Source: Streptomyces griseoincarnatus
Lineage (GTDB): Bacteria; Actinomycetota; Actinomycetes; Streptomycetales; Streptomycetaceae
Assembly: GCA_014649575.1 (NCBI GenBank)
Contig: BMTH01000007.1
Coordinates: forward strand, 1-64,000
Length of the DNA stretch: 64,000 bases
Reading direction: 5' to 3'
Shown here: positions 17,330-26,065 of the stretch, piece by piece
Layout: each line of letters begins with the position of its first letter
How positions within the stretch are numbered: the first letter of the stretch is position 1
Notes under the pieces: generated by a model
Told to the model about the DNA's origin: nothing
Databases searched by the model: none
The model's input: the letters and a program-made list of their open reading frames with translations, nothing else
Program-made: the position numbers and the translations under genes

Positions 17330-17602
17330 ATGAAGAGCATGAGCGAGCCTACCCAGAAGTACTCGATCACGATGCCCCGGGACATCGCCGAGGCTGCTCG
17401 TGCGCGCAGTGGCCCCTCCGGCCTGTCGTCCTACGTCGCCGCGGCCGTCGCCCGCCAGATCGAGCGCGACAACCTCAATGACCTCATTCAGGTCGCCGAG
17501 GCTGAGCACGGCCCCATCACGGAGGAGGAGATCCAGGCTCTGCGGGACCAGCTCCACCAGGCTCGCGAGCAGCAGCGCCGAAGTGGGGCGGACGCGGCGT
17601 GA
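17330..17602 (+). CDS. VapB-like antitoxin
   Basis: A 90-residue protein encoded directly upstream of a PIN toxin, overlapping it by 4 bp (GTGA). The N-terminus (KYSITMPRDIAEAARARSG) looks like a ribbon-helix-helix DNA-binding segment. The C-terminus is charged and helical, suited to wrap and inhibit the toxin. ATG 17330 follows CGGAG at a good distance; a second ATG at 17339 is also possible. By family analogy it autoregulates the pair. Identification rests mainly on gene order and size. Confidence 0.75.
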   Translation: MKSMSEPTQKYSITMPRDIAEAARARSGPSGLSSYVAAAVARQIERDNLNDLIQVAEAEHGPITEEEIQALRDQLHQAREQQRRSGADAA

Positions 17603-18012
17603 CGCCCTCCCCCGTCGCCCCCGGCGGCACCCTGGTCCTCGACAGCGAAGGGCTGGCCAAGGCCGTTCTGCGTGACCGCGCGGTGACCGCCTGGCTCGCT
17701 CTGGCACGCGCTGATGACCTGCGCGTGATCACGTCGGCAGCCACCCTCGTCGAGGTGGTACATCCTCGGATCAATCGCCCGGCTCTGGAGTGGACCCTCT
17801 CCCGCTTGGTGGTCGAACCGATCAGCGAGACGATCGCCCGACAGGCTGCCGTACTCCTCGCCGACGCCGGCCTGCACGGCCACAAGTACGCCATCGACGC
17901 CATGCTGTGCGCCACCGCCCTCGCCGCGCCCGGGCCGGTCACGATTCTCACCTCGGACCCCGAGGACCTGACAGCGCTCGGGGGCGGGCGCATCACCGTG
18001 ATCAAGGTCTGA
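17599..18012 (+). CDS. VapC-like PIN-domain toxin ribonuclease
   Basis: The 137-residue PIN-domain protein has the expected acidic residues: Asp in LVLDSEG, Glu in TLVEVVHP, Asp in YAIDAM and Asp in LTSDPEDL. VapC toxins are Mg2+-dependent RNases that cut tRNA or rRNA and stop growth when the antitoxin is lost. GTG 17599 lies inside the vapB stop. The residues needed for activity are intact, so the pair appears functional. Part of the defence/addiction gene zone 9940-18012. Confidence 0.82.
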   Translation: MTPSPVAPGGTLVLDSEGLAKAVLRDRAVTAWLALARADDLRVITSAATLVEVVHPRINRPALEWTLSRLVVEPISETIARQAAVLLADAGLHGHKYAIDAMLCATALAAPGPVTILTSDPEDLTALGGGRITVIKV

Positions 18013-18021
18013 CGGCGACGC

Positions 18022-18366
18022 TCAGCCCCCGCGTCTGGTTTCCCTGAGCAGGTTGTCGTTCTCGTCGAACAGCTCCAACGTGTACGTCGCCCCGCAACGC
18101 GTGAGCAGGGCGGCCAGGTCGTCGAAGTGGGACGGGTCGACGACCCCGTTCAGGAGTACGTCCTGCCCGTCGACGGGCTCCAGTTCGACCTCGCACCAGG
18201 TGGTGCCCACCTCGTAGCCGTACCAGGACGACGATCTCGATCTCCAGCCGAGTCGTTCGAAGCGCTCGGCCATAGGGGCGGCGTCCCTGTGGCCGTGCAG
18301 GATGCCGCACACGTTGTCTGAGATGTCCGTCCACTCCGGGGCGAGGTCGCCGGACTCGTCAGGCAC
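18022..18366 (-). CDS. Conserved hypothetical protein
   Basis: A 114-residue acidic, soluble protein with no domain I recognise. It is Trp/Asp/Glu-rich (SSWYGYEVGTTWCEVELEPV) and has no signal peptide or membrane segment. It overlaps the end of the methyltransferase gene by 8 bp, so it is the second gene of that leftward transcription unit. Size and composition resemble small immunity-type or DUF proteins, but no function can be assigned. Confidence 0.6.
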   Translation of the reverse strand: MPDESGDLAPEWTDISDNVCGILHGHRDAAPMAERFERLGWRSRSSSWYGYEVGTTWCEVELEPVDGQDVLLNGVVDPSHFDDLAALLTRCGATYTLELFDENDNLLRETRRGG

Positions 18367-19219
18367 GGGTTGCCCTCACCAGCCAGCAGCTCATCTTCAG
18401 CCGCACCCCCTCCCCCGTCGCATACGCCCCGAACGCCTCCGTCGCCGCCTCCCGCGCCCGCTCCACCGCCTCCTCCGGCACCTCCCGCAGCCAATGCCGC
18501 ATGGGCCCCCACCCGAAGAGGAACTCCGACGCGTCCGACGGGTCCCTCCCCCACACCTGCTCCGCCTCCAGAGGCGTCACCTCGATCCCCTCGAAGCCCG
18601 CCGCCGACAGCACCGCCCTCACCCGGTTCGGGTCGGCGAAGGAGGCCGGGCCCGTCTCCGACGCCGCCGTCAGGTCCGGCAGCGGCGCGTGCTCCGACAC
18701 CGCCGCGAACACCCTCGCCTGGTCCTGGCGGTCGAAGGACTGGGGGCAGACGAAGGCCAGGCGGCCTCCCGGTCGCAGCGCGCCGGCGATGTTCGAGAAC
18801 GCCGCCACCGGGTCCGCGAAGAACATCACCCCGAAGCGGCTCACCGCCACGTCGAAGCTCGCCGGTTCGAAAGCGTGAACCTGGGCGTCCCCCTGGACGT
18901 GGGTGACATGGGGGAGGTCTTCCGCCTCGGCCGTCGCTCGCGCGCGTTCCAGCATGGGCGCGGAGAGGTCGATGCCGACCGCCTGTCGTGCGCGGCGGGC
19001 CGCCAGTCGCGTCACGCTGCCGTTGCCGCACCCGATGTCCAGGACCGTGTCCGTAACCCTGAGCGCCGCCGCCTGCAACAGCGGGGCGTTCATGCCGTCG
19101 TTCAGCGCGTCGTAGCGGGCCTGGTGGTCGGCCCAGTGCCGGCCCTCGTAGCCGTTCCAGGCCTCGTACTGATGCGTGTTCGCGGCGTTCGCGGTGTTCG
19201 TGAGGGGAGTGTCCGCCAT
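18359..19219 (-). CDS. Class I SAM-dependent methyltransferase
   Basis: This 286-residue methyltransferase has motif I VLDIGCGNG, the acidic GIDLSAPML strand, and post-motifs (VQGDAQVH, ALRPGGRLAFVCP) of the Methyltransf_11/25 type. The substrate is unknown. ATG 19219 gives an N-terminus beginning MADTPLTNTA; the open frame extends further but only through low-complexity sequence. It is divergent from the ABC importer operon, with about 200 bp between, and shares its unit with the small protein gene at 18366. Confidence 0.85.
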   Translation of the reverse strand: MADTPLTNTANAANTHQYEAWNGYEGRHWADHQARYDALNDGMNAPLLQAAALRVTDTVLDIGCGNGSVTRLAARRARQAVGIDLSAPMLERARATAEAEDLPHVTHVQGDAQVHAFEPASFDVAVSRFGVMFFADPVAAFSNIAGALRPGGRLAFVCPQSFDRQDQARVFAAVSEHAPLPDLTAASETGPASFADPNRVRAVLSAAGFEGIEVTPLEAEQVWGRDPSDASEFLFGWGPMRHWLREVPEEAVERAREAATEAFGAYATGEGVRLKMSCWLVRATRA

Positions 19220-19347
19220 GGGGACATCGTGCCCCCACCCCGGCGAACCCCGCGCCCCCTTTGCGGCAGCCACTTGCGGCAGCCGCGCCGCAAGAGGCCC
19301 CTGGGGCGACCAACCTCCGTTCATGTATGTAAATACTGTTCATTCTA

Positions 19348-19377
19348 TTGAGTCGATGCCACCTCTCTGCATAGAGT
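19348..19377 (+). promoter_or_regulatory. Candidate sigma-70 promoter of the ABC importer operon
   Basis: A -35 box TTGAGT (19348-19353) and a -10 box TAGAGT (19372-19377) are separated by 18 bp and precede the GTG at 19416 by 38 bp. Immediately upstream (19323-19347) is an unusually AT-rich stretch with ATGTATGTAAATAC, which could be an activator or repressor site for sugar control. Confidence 0.5.
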
Positions 19378-19415
19378 CCCGCCACCTCGCCCGTACGGAA
19401 TGGACGGAGCCTCCC

Positions 19416-20771
19416 GTGTCGAAGCAACTCCGTAAGCCAGTGCGAACGCGGCGGCTCGGTGCAGTCGGTGCCGTGGTCGTCGCAGCCGTCGTCACCGCCG
19501 CCGGGTGTTCCTCGGGGTCGTCCGGGACGGAGCAGGACGCGTCACAGCCGCTGGAGGTCTGGATCCGGCAGGACGCCGGGAGTCCGGCCGCGGAGTCGGC
19601 CGAGGCGCTCACCAAGGCGTTCTCCGAGAAGAGCGGCATCGAGGCGAAGCTGGTCGCCGTCGGCGTCAACGACTTCGAGACCAAGCTCCAGCAGCGCACC
19701 GCGCAGAAGGACCTCCCCGACATCGTCATCAACGACACCGGCCAGCTGGGCAACCTGGTGACCCAGGGGCTCGTGCGCGAGGTGGACCGGGAGGACACCG
19801 CCGGGAGCGGGGACCTCGCCGACCGCGCATGGGAGGCCGCGCAGGGGTACGACGGCAAGTACTACGGGGTGCCCTTCAACTCACAAGCCTTCGCCCTGCT
19901 CATACGGAAGGACTGGCGGGAGAAGGTGGGGGCCCAGCTGCCTACCTCCTGGGACGAACTCGTCCAGCTCGCCGCCGCGTTCACCAACGACGATCCCGAC
20001 GGCAACGGCAAGAAGGACACCGCCGGCATGGTGGTGCCCGGCAGCACCACCCGTGGGTATCTGACGTGGTGGTTCTCCACCATGCTCTGGTCCGAGGGCG
20101 GCGACTTCGTCAAGAAGCAGGGGGACGGGTTCAGCGCCGCCGTCGACGACCCCGCCTCCGTCAAGGCCGTCGAGAAGCTCCAGGCCATGTTCTGCGACTC
20201 CAAGGTCGTGCAGCCCGGCGCCACCACCGCCGACTCCGCCACCACCCACACCGTGTTCGAGAGCGGCAAGGGCGGCATCTACCTCACGGGGCCCTACATG
20301 CTGCCCCGGTTCGACGGGTCGCTCGGCAAGGACGCGTACGAGGTCGTCGCCGCCCCGCCCGGCGCCGGCGGCGAGGCGGCCGCCCTCGCCGAGGGGGAGA
20401 ACGTCTATCTGATGGCCGGGTCCGGCAACGAGAAGGGGCAGCAGGCGTTCGCCGAGTTCGCCGCCTCGCCCGCCGGGCAGAAGATCGGCCTCGGGCTCGA
20501 CAACGGCGGCATCATCGTCCGGCTACCCGTGAACACCACCCTGGACGGCGCCGCCGAGCGCAAGGACCCCCGCTGGGACGTCTTCCAGAAGGTGTACGAC
20601 GAGCACGGCCGCAACGCCCCCGCGCTCCCCAACTGGGCGACCATCCGGCAGATCTCGTCCGAGGGGCTGAACGGCGTGGTCTCCGAGTGTTCCCGTGACG
20701 TCGCCGGCGCGATGGGCGAACTCGCCGACGAGATCGACGCCGAGCTCGAGAAGCAGGGGGCCAAGGGCTGA
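19416..20771 (+). CDS. ABC transporter extracellular carbohydrate-binding lipoprotein
   Basis: A 451-residue family 1 solute-binding lipoprotein. The N-terminus has basic residues, a hydrophobic segment and a lipobox (TAAGC), so the mature protein is lipid-anchored outside the membrane. Typical features follow: LEVWIRQDAG, then DIVINDTGQLGNLV and YYGVPFNSQAF. GTG 19416 has ACGGAG upstream. The stop overlaps the first permease start (TGATG). Substrate is probably an oligosaccharide or sugar derivative by family, but cannot be named. Confidence 0.9.
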   Translation: MSKQLRKPVRTRRLGAVGAVVVAAVVTAAGCSSGSSGTEQDASQPLEVWIRQDAGSPAAESAEALTKAFSEKSGIEAKLVAVGVNDFETKLQQRTAQKDLPDIVINDTGQLGNLVTQGLVREVDREDTAGSGDLADRAWEAAQGYDGKYYGVPFNSQAFALLIRKDWREKVGAQLPTSWDELVQLAAAFTNDDPDGNGKKDTAGMVVPGSTTRGYLTWWFSTMLWSEGGDFVKKQGDGFSAAVDDPASVKAVEKLQAMFCDSKVVQPGATTADSATTHTVFESGKGGIYLTGPYMLPRFDGSLGKDAYEVVAAPPGAGGEAAALAEGENVYLMAGSGNEKGQQAFAEFAASPAGQKIGLGLDNGGIIVRLPVNTTLDGAAERKDPRWDVFQKVYDEHGRNAPALPNWATIRQISSEGLNGVVSECSRDVAGAMGELADEIDAELEKQGAKG

Positions 20772-21712
20772 TGGCGGTGACCGAGGCGCGGGCGGCGTCG
20801 CGGAAGACGCAGGCGCGGCGCCCGGCCCGCACGGCGCCCCCGGTGCGGTCGCGGCTGCGGCGGGGCGCGACGCCGTGGCTGTTCCTCGCGCCGGCGCTGC
20901 TGCTCTTCCTGTACTTCAAGTTCATCCCCATGGCGCAGGCCGTGCGGATGAGCTTCCAGGAGGTGCGGCCGTTCCTCGGCAACACCTATGTCGGCGGCGA
21001 GAACTACGCCGAGATAGTGGGGAGTTCCGACTTCGGGGCCGCCGTGTGGCACACGGTCGTGCTGGCGGTCGCGACCACCGCCGGTTCCATCCTGCTGGGA
21101 CTGGCGCTGGCGCTGCTGCTGGAGGGGCAGACCCGCTCGCTGTGGTTCGTCCGCTCGGCCGTCTTCCTGCCGGTCGTCACGGCCATGGCGGTGGTCGCCG
21201 AGGTGTGGCGGGTCATGTACTACCCGGCCGAGGGCGGCGCCCTGAACTCCGTGCTCGGCGCGCTCGGTCTGGGGCCGAGCGAGTTCCTCAACTCCCCCGA
21301 CAGCTCACTCGCGTCCATCGCCTTCGTCGGCATCTGGCGGGGCGCCCCGTACGACATGATGATCTTCCTCGCCGGTCTGGCGGGGGTCGACCGGGTGCTC
21401 TACGAGGCGTCCGCTGTCGACGGCGCCTCGCGGTGGCGGCGGATCTGGCACGTCACCCTGCCGGGGCTGCGGCCGGTGTTCGCCATTCTGCTCACGCTCG
21501 CCGCGATCCGGGGCCTGCGCATCTTCACCGAGGTGTTCCTGCTGACCAACGGCGGGCCGGACGGCTCCACCGAGGTGCTGCTGACCCTGACGTACAAACT
21601 CGGGCTCGAGCGCAACGAGTTGGGGGTCGCCGCGGCCGGGACCGTACTGCTGTTCCTGGTGCTGCTGGTGCTGACCGTGGCCTCGCGGCTGCGCCGGAGG
21701 GAGGTCCGATGA
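20771..21712 (+). CDS. ABC transporter permease, carbohydrate type (MalF-like)
   Basis: A 313-residue inner-membrane permease with about six membrane segments, beginning with a basic cytoplasmic N-terminus and the segment PWLFLAPALLLFLYF. The EAA loop that docks the ATPase is seen as YEASAVDGASRWRRIWHVTL. ATG overlaps the lipoprotein stop, and its own stop overlaps the second permease start, so the three genes form one unit. Confidence 0.92.
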   Translation: MAVTEARAASRKTQARRPARTAPPVRSRLRRGATPWLFLAPALLLFLYFKFIPMAQAVRMSFQEVRPFLGNTYVGGENYAEIVGSSDFGAAVWHTVVLAVATTAGSILLGLALALLLEGQTRSLWFVRSAVFLPVVTAMAVVAEVWRVMYYPAEGGALNSVLGALGLGPSEFLNSPDSSLASIAFVGIWRGAPYDMMIFLAGLAGVDRVLYEASAVDGASRWRRIWHVTLPGLRPVFAILLTLAAIRGLRIFTEVFLLTNGGPDGSTEVLLTLTYKLGLERNELGVAAAGTVLLFLVLLVLTVASRLRRREVR

Positions 21713-22569
21713 GGAACGAGACGGCGCTCGGGCTGGCGGAGGCGCGTGGGCCCTGGGCGCGGGTGCTGCGGTCCGTGCTGTACACCGCCCTGTTCATGGT
21801 GTTCGCGGGACCGCTGCTCGCCCTGATGGTCGGCGCGTTCACCCCGACCGTGGACCCCACCCAGTTCACCCTGTGGCCCGACCGGCTGTCCCTGGACAAC
21901 CTGGAGCGGGCGGTCGACCGCAACGTGCTCGACTATCTGCTCAACTCCTTCCTCGTCGTGGGCGGCGGACTCGCGCTGCAGGTGCTGGTCAGCGTGTTCG
22001 CCGGGTACGCCCTGGCCCGCAAGCGGTTCCGCGGCTCGGCGGTCGTGCTGGTGCTCATCCTGGCGACGATGATGCTGCCCGAGGAGGTCCTCGCCGTCCC
22101 GCTGTCGGTGCTGCTGGCGGACCTGCCGTTGCTGCACGTCAGCCTGGTCGGCTCGCTCGTCGGCATGATCGTGCCGGTAGCCGCCTGGGGGTTCTCCATC
22201 CTGGTGATGACGGAGTTCATGAAGGAGATCCCGAAGGAGCTGGAGGAGTCGGCGCGGCTGGACGGCGCGGGCGAGTTCCGGGTGTTCTGGCAGGTCGTGC
22301 TGCCCCTGTGCCGGCCCGCGCTGGGCGTCATCGGCATCTTCGGATTCACGATGATCTGGGACCAGTACATGCTGCCGCTGCTGGTCGCCACCGACCCCGC
22401 CCAGTACACCCTGCCGCTGGCGCTGCGCTCCCTGCGCTCCGACGACCAGGTGGGCATCGGCGTGCTGCTGGTGGGCGCTTTCCTCGCGATGCTGCCGTCG
22501 GTGCTTGCGTTCCTCGCGCTCCAGCGGTCCTTCATCCGCGGGCTCACCTCCGGCGCCGTGAAGGGGTGA
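21709..22569 (+). CDS. ABC transporter permease, carbohydrate type (MalG-like)
   Basis: The 286-residue second permease has the EAA loop EESARLDGAGEFRVFWQVVL and six predicted membrane segments, as for MalG. ATG 21709 overlaps the upstream stop (ATGA). No ATPase gene follows. In Streptomyces such sugar importers usually share the multi-use ATPase MsiK encoded elsewhere, which explains its absence (established knowledge applied here). A strong terminator follows at 22598-22633. Confidence 0.92.
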   Translation: MRNETALGLAEARGPWARVLRSVLYTALFMVFAGPLLALMVGAFTPTVDPTQFTLWPDRLSLDNLERAVDRNVLDYLLNSFLVVGGGLALQVLVSVFAGYALARKRFRGSAVVLVLILATMMLPEEVLAVPLSVLLADLPLLHVSLVGSLVGMIVPVAAWGFSILVMTEFMKEIPKELEESARLDGAGEFRVFWQVVLPLCRPALGVIGIFGFTMIWDQYMLPLLVATDPAQYTLPLALRSLRSDDQVGIGVLLVGAFLAMLPSVLAFLALQRSFIRGLTSGAVKG

Positions 22570-22597
22570 CCCGGCGAAGCACCCGCGTCGGCCCTTC

Positions 22598-22633
22598 CCC
22601 ACGGGGGACAGCACACTCCCTGTCCCCCGTGGG
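22598..22633 (+). terminator. Terminator of the ABC importer operon
   Basis: A perfect 14-bp stem (22598-22611 with 22620-22633) closes an 8-nt loop, 29 bp after the second permease stop. Confidence 0.8.
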
Positions 22634-22751
22634 AGCTACGCCAGGGTGTCCACTCGCTGGTGACGCTTCCCGCGACGCGGATCCGTAGCGTCTGGGCCAT
22701 CGGAGCGGCGGTCGTCTCACCGCCGCCGTCCCCCCAGTCGAGGAGCAAGAC

Positions 22752-23579
22752 GTGCGTGTCGTATGGCAGTTGCTGGCCGTGGTGCTGGTGTCCATGGTCG
22801 CGGGACAGAGTGTGGCCGCGGCCGAGGACGATCCGTGGGCCACGCTCGGCCTGGGCCTGGTGGCGTCGGTGCTGTCCGTGTACGTGTACGCATGGGTCGT
22901 GGGGCGCACCGAGAAGCGCGCGGTCACGGAGGTGGCCCGGAAGGGCGCGGTCGGCGCGGTCGGCCGGGGTGCGCTGATCGGGACGCTGGTGTTCGCCGCC
23001 GTGGTCGCGAACATCGCCTTCGTCGGGCACTACGAGGTGGACGGCTGGGGGTCGTACACCGGCGCGGTGGGACTGGCCGGGTTCATGGCCGGCGCCTCCG
23101 TCACGGAGGAACTGCTGTTCCGCGGCGTACTGTTCAGGACCATGGAGGAGCGGTTCGGTACGTGGGGGGCGCTGGTCCCCACCAGTGTGCTGTTCGGCGC
23201 ATGGCATCTGGCGAACCCCGACGCGAGCCTGTGGGGGGCCGCCGTCATCGCGCTGTCGGCGGGTCCGATGCTGGGCGCCGCGTACGTCGCCTCCCGCAGC
23301 CTGTGGCTGCCGATCGGCCTGCACTTCGGGTGGAACTTCGCCGCGTCCGGCATCTTCAGCACCGAGGTCTCCGGCAACGACACGCAGCAGGGCCTGCTGG
23401 ACGCCTCCACCTCCGGGCCGACCCTGATCAGCGGCGGTGCGTTCGGGCCCGAGGCGAGCCTGTACACGCTGGTGTTCTGCGCGCTGGTGACCTTCGGTCT
23501 GCTGTGGCTGGCCCGGCGGCGCGGCCGGCTGACGCTCCGCCGCTCGAAGCGGGCCGACGCGGCCGCGCTCGCCCGGTGA
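22752..23579 (+). CDS. CPBP-family intramembrane metalloprotease
   Basis: A 275-residue polytopic membrane protein of the CPBP (Abi/CAAX protease-like) family. The catalytic glutamate pair and arginine lie in TEELLFRG (E119, E120, R124). The two histidine motifs are FGAWH and IGLHFGWN. Members cleave prenylated or other peptides or act in bacteriocin immunity; the substrate here is unknown. The GTG at 22752 follows GAGGAG. A -10-like TAGCGT lies at about 22687. Its stop overlaps the histidine kinase start, so it is co-expressed with a two-component pair and may be part of a membrane-stress or peptide-sensing system (inference). Confidence 0.85.
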   Translation: MRVVWQLLAVVLVSMVAGQSVAAAEDDPWATLGLGLVASVLSVYVYAWVVGRTEKRAVTEVARKGAVGAVGRGALIGTLVFAAVVANIAFVGHYEVDGWGSYTGAVGLAGFMAGASVTEELLFRGVLFRTMEERFGTWGALVPTSVLFGAWHLANPDASLWGAAVIALSAGPMLGAAYVASRSLWLPIGLHFGWNFAASGIFSTEVSGNDTQQGLLDASTSGPTLISGGAFGPEASLYTLVFCALVTFGLLWLARRRGRLTLRRSKRADAAALAR

Positions 23580-24733
23580 CCCGTCCGCACGGGTTGCGGC
23601 AGGTCTGGGGCCGACTGCACGTCACGGCCCGGGACCTGCCGTTCGCGGTGCTGCTGTTCTCCCTGGCGTTCGTCCCGGGCCTGCGCGGCAGCGGCACCGA
23701 CATCGGCGCGGTGGCGGAGCGCCCGTACGACGCCCTGGCCGCCGTCGCGATCGGGCTCCAGGCCCTCTCGCTGACCCTGCGGCGGCAGTGGCCGGTCGTC
23801 TGCCTGGCCCTGGTCGCGGCCGGTTTCGTCCTGGACCAGCTGCACGGCTACCACACGGTCGCGGGCAGTGCGCTCCCCCTCGCCCTGCTGAGCACGGGCG
23901 CACATCTGGAGCGGTACCGGCGCACCACCGTCGCCATGGGTTCGGTGGCGTACGTGCTGTTCGTGGCCGAGCTGGTGCGGCGCGGGACGGACGAGCCGGC
24001 GGCCGAGTTCGTGTCGTTCTACGTGGCGATGTGCCTGCTGTGGGGCGGCGGGGCGTGGCTGCGCTCGACGCGGATCGCCGAGGCGGAGCGGCGTCACCAG
24101 GTGGCGGAGCAGACGCGGGCCGCCGAACGGGCGCGGATCGCCCGTGAGTTGCACGACGTGGTGACCCACCATGTGACCGCGATGGTGGTGCAGGCGGAGG
24201 CCGCGCGGTATCTGACCGCGGCGCCCGAACGGCTCGACGAGACGCTGACCGCCGTCACCGACACCGGGCGGCGTGCCGTCGCCGACCTGCGGCACCTGCT
24301 CGACCTGCTGAACCCCGACCACGGCGAGGGCTCCCGGACCCCGCCCGTGGGCCGGCTGCTGACGCTGGTGGAGCAGACGCGCCGGGCCGGGCAGCCGGTG
24401 GAGTTCACCGAGAAGGGCACCCCGGCGGCGTCGACGGGGAGCGCGGACCTGGTGGCGTACCGGGTGGTGCAGGAGGCCCTCACCAACGCCCTCAAGTACG
24501 CTCACGGGCAGGCTACTTCGGTTCTGGTGCGGCACAGCGAGAGGGACATCACGGTGGAGGTCGGCACGGACGGTCCCGGGAAGCGGCCCGTCACCTCGCC
24601 GGGCGGCAGCGGGCGGGGGCTGGCCGGCCTCCGTGAGCGGGTGGACGTCCTCGGCGGCGAGTTCGAGGCGGGGCCGCGTCCCGGCGGGGGGTTCGCCGTG
24701 CGGGCGCGGATACCCACCGGGAGCCGGCCGTGA
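23576..24733 (+). CDS. Sensor histidine kinase, DesK/NarX type (HisKA_3)
   Basis: A 385-residue histidine kinase with four to five membrane segments in the first 150 residues and almost no extracytoplasmic domain. The phospho-acceptor is H193 in ARELHDVVTHH. The ATPase region has QEALTNALKYAHG (N-box) and GSGRGLAGLRERV (G-box). Intramembrane-sensing kinases of this layout often detect cell-envelope stress. GTG 23576 overlaps the CPBP stop and the gene overlaps the response regulator by 4 bp. Confidence 0.9.
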   Translation: MTRPHGLRQVWGRLHVTARDLPFAVLLFSLAFVPGLRGSGTDIGAVAERPYDALAAVAIGLQALSLTLRRQWPVVCLALVAAGFVLDQLHGYHTVAGSALPLALLSTGAHLERYRRTTVAMGSVAYVLFVAELVRRGTDEPAAEFVSFYVAMCLLWGGGAWLRSTRIAEAERRHQVAEQTRAAERARIARELHDVVTHHVTAMVVQAEAARYLTAAPERLDETLTAVTDTGRRAVADLRHLLDLLNPDHGEGSRTPPVGRLLTLVEQTRRAGQPVEFTEKGTPAASTGSADLVAYRVVQEALTNALKYAHGQATSVLVRHSERDITVEVGTDGPGKRPVTSPGGSGRGLAGLRERVDVLGGEFEAGPRPGGGFAVRARIPTGSRP

Positions 24734-25404
24734 GCGGTGCACCGGCACGGCCGGTGCGGGTGGTGGTCTGCGACGACCAGATGCTGGTGCGCACCGGACT
24801 GGTCACGATCATCGGCGCGCAGCCCGACATGGAGGTCGCCGGAGAGTGCGCGGACGGACGCGCCGCCGTCGGCCTCGCCCGGAAGGAGCGCCCGGACGTC
24901 GTGGTGATGGACGTGCGGATGCCGGTGCTGGACGGCATCGAGGCGACCCGGCTGCTGGCCGGCTCCGGAGTGCGGGACCCCGTGAAGGTGCTCGTGGTGA
25001 CGACGTTCAACCTCGACGAGTACGTGTACGAGGCGCTGCGCGCGGGGGCGAGCGGGTTCCTGCTGAAGGACGCGCCGCCGGACCGGCTGCTGCACGGCAT
25101 CCGGACGGTGGCCTCGGGCGCGGCGCTGCTCGACCCGGAGGTGACCCGGCAGCTCGTCGGCCGGTACGCGTCCCGGATCCGGCCGTCGGAGGACGGCGGT
25201 GACCGGGAGGTTCCGCTGACCCCGCGCGAGCTGGAGGTGCTGCGGCTCATCGCGGACGGGCTGTCCAACAGCGAGATCGCGGCGGCGCTGGTGATCAGCC
25301 AGGAGACGGTCAAGACGTTCGTGTCCCGCATCCTGTCCAAGCTTCAGCTGCGGGACCGGGTGCAGGCGGTCGTCTACGCGTACCGGCGCGGGTTGGTCAG
25401 CTGA
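24730..25404 (+). CDS. NarL/FixJ-family response regulator
   Basis: A 224-residue regulator with a receiver domain (phospho-acceptor D61 in VVMDVRMP, with D at VVCDDQM) and a C-terminal LuxR/GerE helix-turn-helix (LTPRELEVLRLIADGLSNSE). GTG 24730 overlaps the kinase stop, and together they form the cognate pair. Its targets are unknown; the CPBP protease gene at the head of the operon is a plausible autoregulated target. Confidence 0.92.
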   Translation: MSGAPARPVRVVVCDDQMLVRTGLVTIIGAQPDMEVAGECADGRAAVGLARKERPDVVVMDVRMPVLDGIEATRLLAGSGVRDPVKVLVVTTFNLDEYVYEALRAGASGFLLKDAPPDRLLHGIRTVASGAALLDPEVTRQLVGRYASRIRPSEDGGDREVPLTPRELEVLRLIADGLSNSEIAAALVISQETVKTFVSRILSKLQLRDRVQAVVYAYRRGLVS

Positions 25405-25408
25405 ACTC

Positions 25409-26065
25409 TCAGCGTGTGGTGGTGAGTTCGATCTGGTCGCCGTCGCGCAGCCGGTCGTGCAGCCACTCCGCGTCCCGCGCGCTGAGACCCACCCAGCCCG
25501 TGGTGCCGAAGAGGGCGCGCAGCACCTTGGCGTCGAAGGAGAGGGCTCCCGCGTAGACGGGCCGGCCGCCGGGGGCGCGCAGTTCCACCAGGTACGGCAC
25601 CTTCACCTCGCGGACCTCGGTCCTGCTCCTGAGCGGCAGCACCGCGCCGGAGGTCCGGGCGACCACGGTCAGGCGCGTGCCGGACGGGAGGCGGCCGGCG
25701 GCGCGCAGGTCGACCCGCAGCACGCGGCCGGCGAGGGTGAGGGTGCGCAGGTCCACGTCGAGCCGGCCGGAGGGGCGGGGCACGCGGGCCGGGGCGGAGG
25801 CGTTGGGGGTCCGGGCGGGGGCGGGCGAGGTGGCCGGGGTGGCGCCGGGGCGGTGCCGTTCCCCGGCGGGGTGGCCGGTGTGAAGGGTGAGGGTCACCAC
25901 GGTGACGGCGCAGGCGGTCGTGGCCGCGGTGCCGAGCGCAAGGCCGGCCCTGCGGCGGCGTGAGCGGCGCCGGGCGCGGTCCCGGACATCGGCGGCGGGC
26001 AGGGGCGGCGGGGTCTCGTGCCGCGCCGCCAACTCGCGCAGAGCGCCGCCGAGTTCATCGGACAC
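25409..26065 (-). CDS. Membrane-anchored partner of the sigma factor, degenerate L,D-transpeptidase-like C-terminus
   Basis: A 218-residue protein with a basic cytoplasmic N-terminus (about 1-38), a single membrane segment (LALGTAATTACAVTVV), a Pro/Ala-rich linker and an extracytoplasmic C-terminal domain. Gene order (overlapping the sigma factor gene by 11 bp) and topology fit an anti-sigma factor or co-sensor. The C-terminal TGWVGLSARDAEWLHDRL recalls the end of YkuD L,D-transpeptidases (HGCxRLSNxDAxWL), but the catalytic HGC is replaced, so enzyme activity is unlikely. The domain match is my reading and should be treated as tentative. Confidence 0.55.
   Translation of the reverse strand: MSDELGGALRELAARHETPPPLPAADVRDRARRRSRRRRAGLALGTAATTACAVTVVTLTLHTGHPAGERHRPGATPATSPAPARTPNASAPARVPRPSGRLDVDLRTLTLAGRVLRVDLRAAGRLPSGTRLTVVARTSGAVLPLRSRTEVREVKVPYLVELRAPGGRPVYAGALSFDAKVLRALFGTTGWVGLSARDAEWLHDRLRDGDQIELTTTR

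Noticed and set aside
21709..22569. ABC ATPase expected in the sugar importer operon
   Set aside because: Absent: a terminator follows the second permease. Absence is normal in Streptomyces, where MsiK serves many importers.
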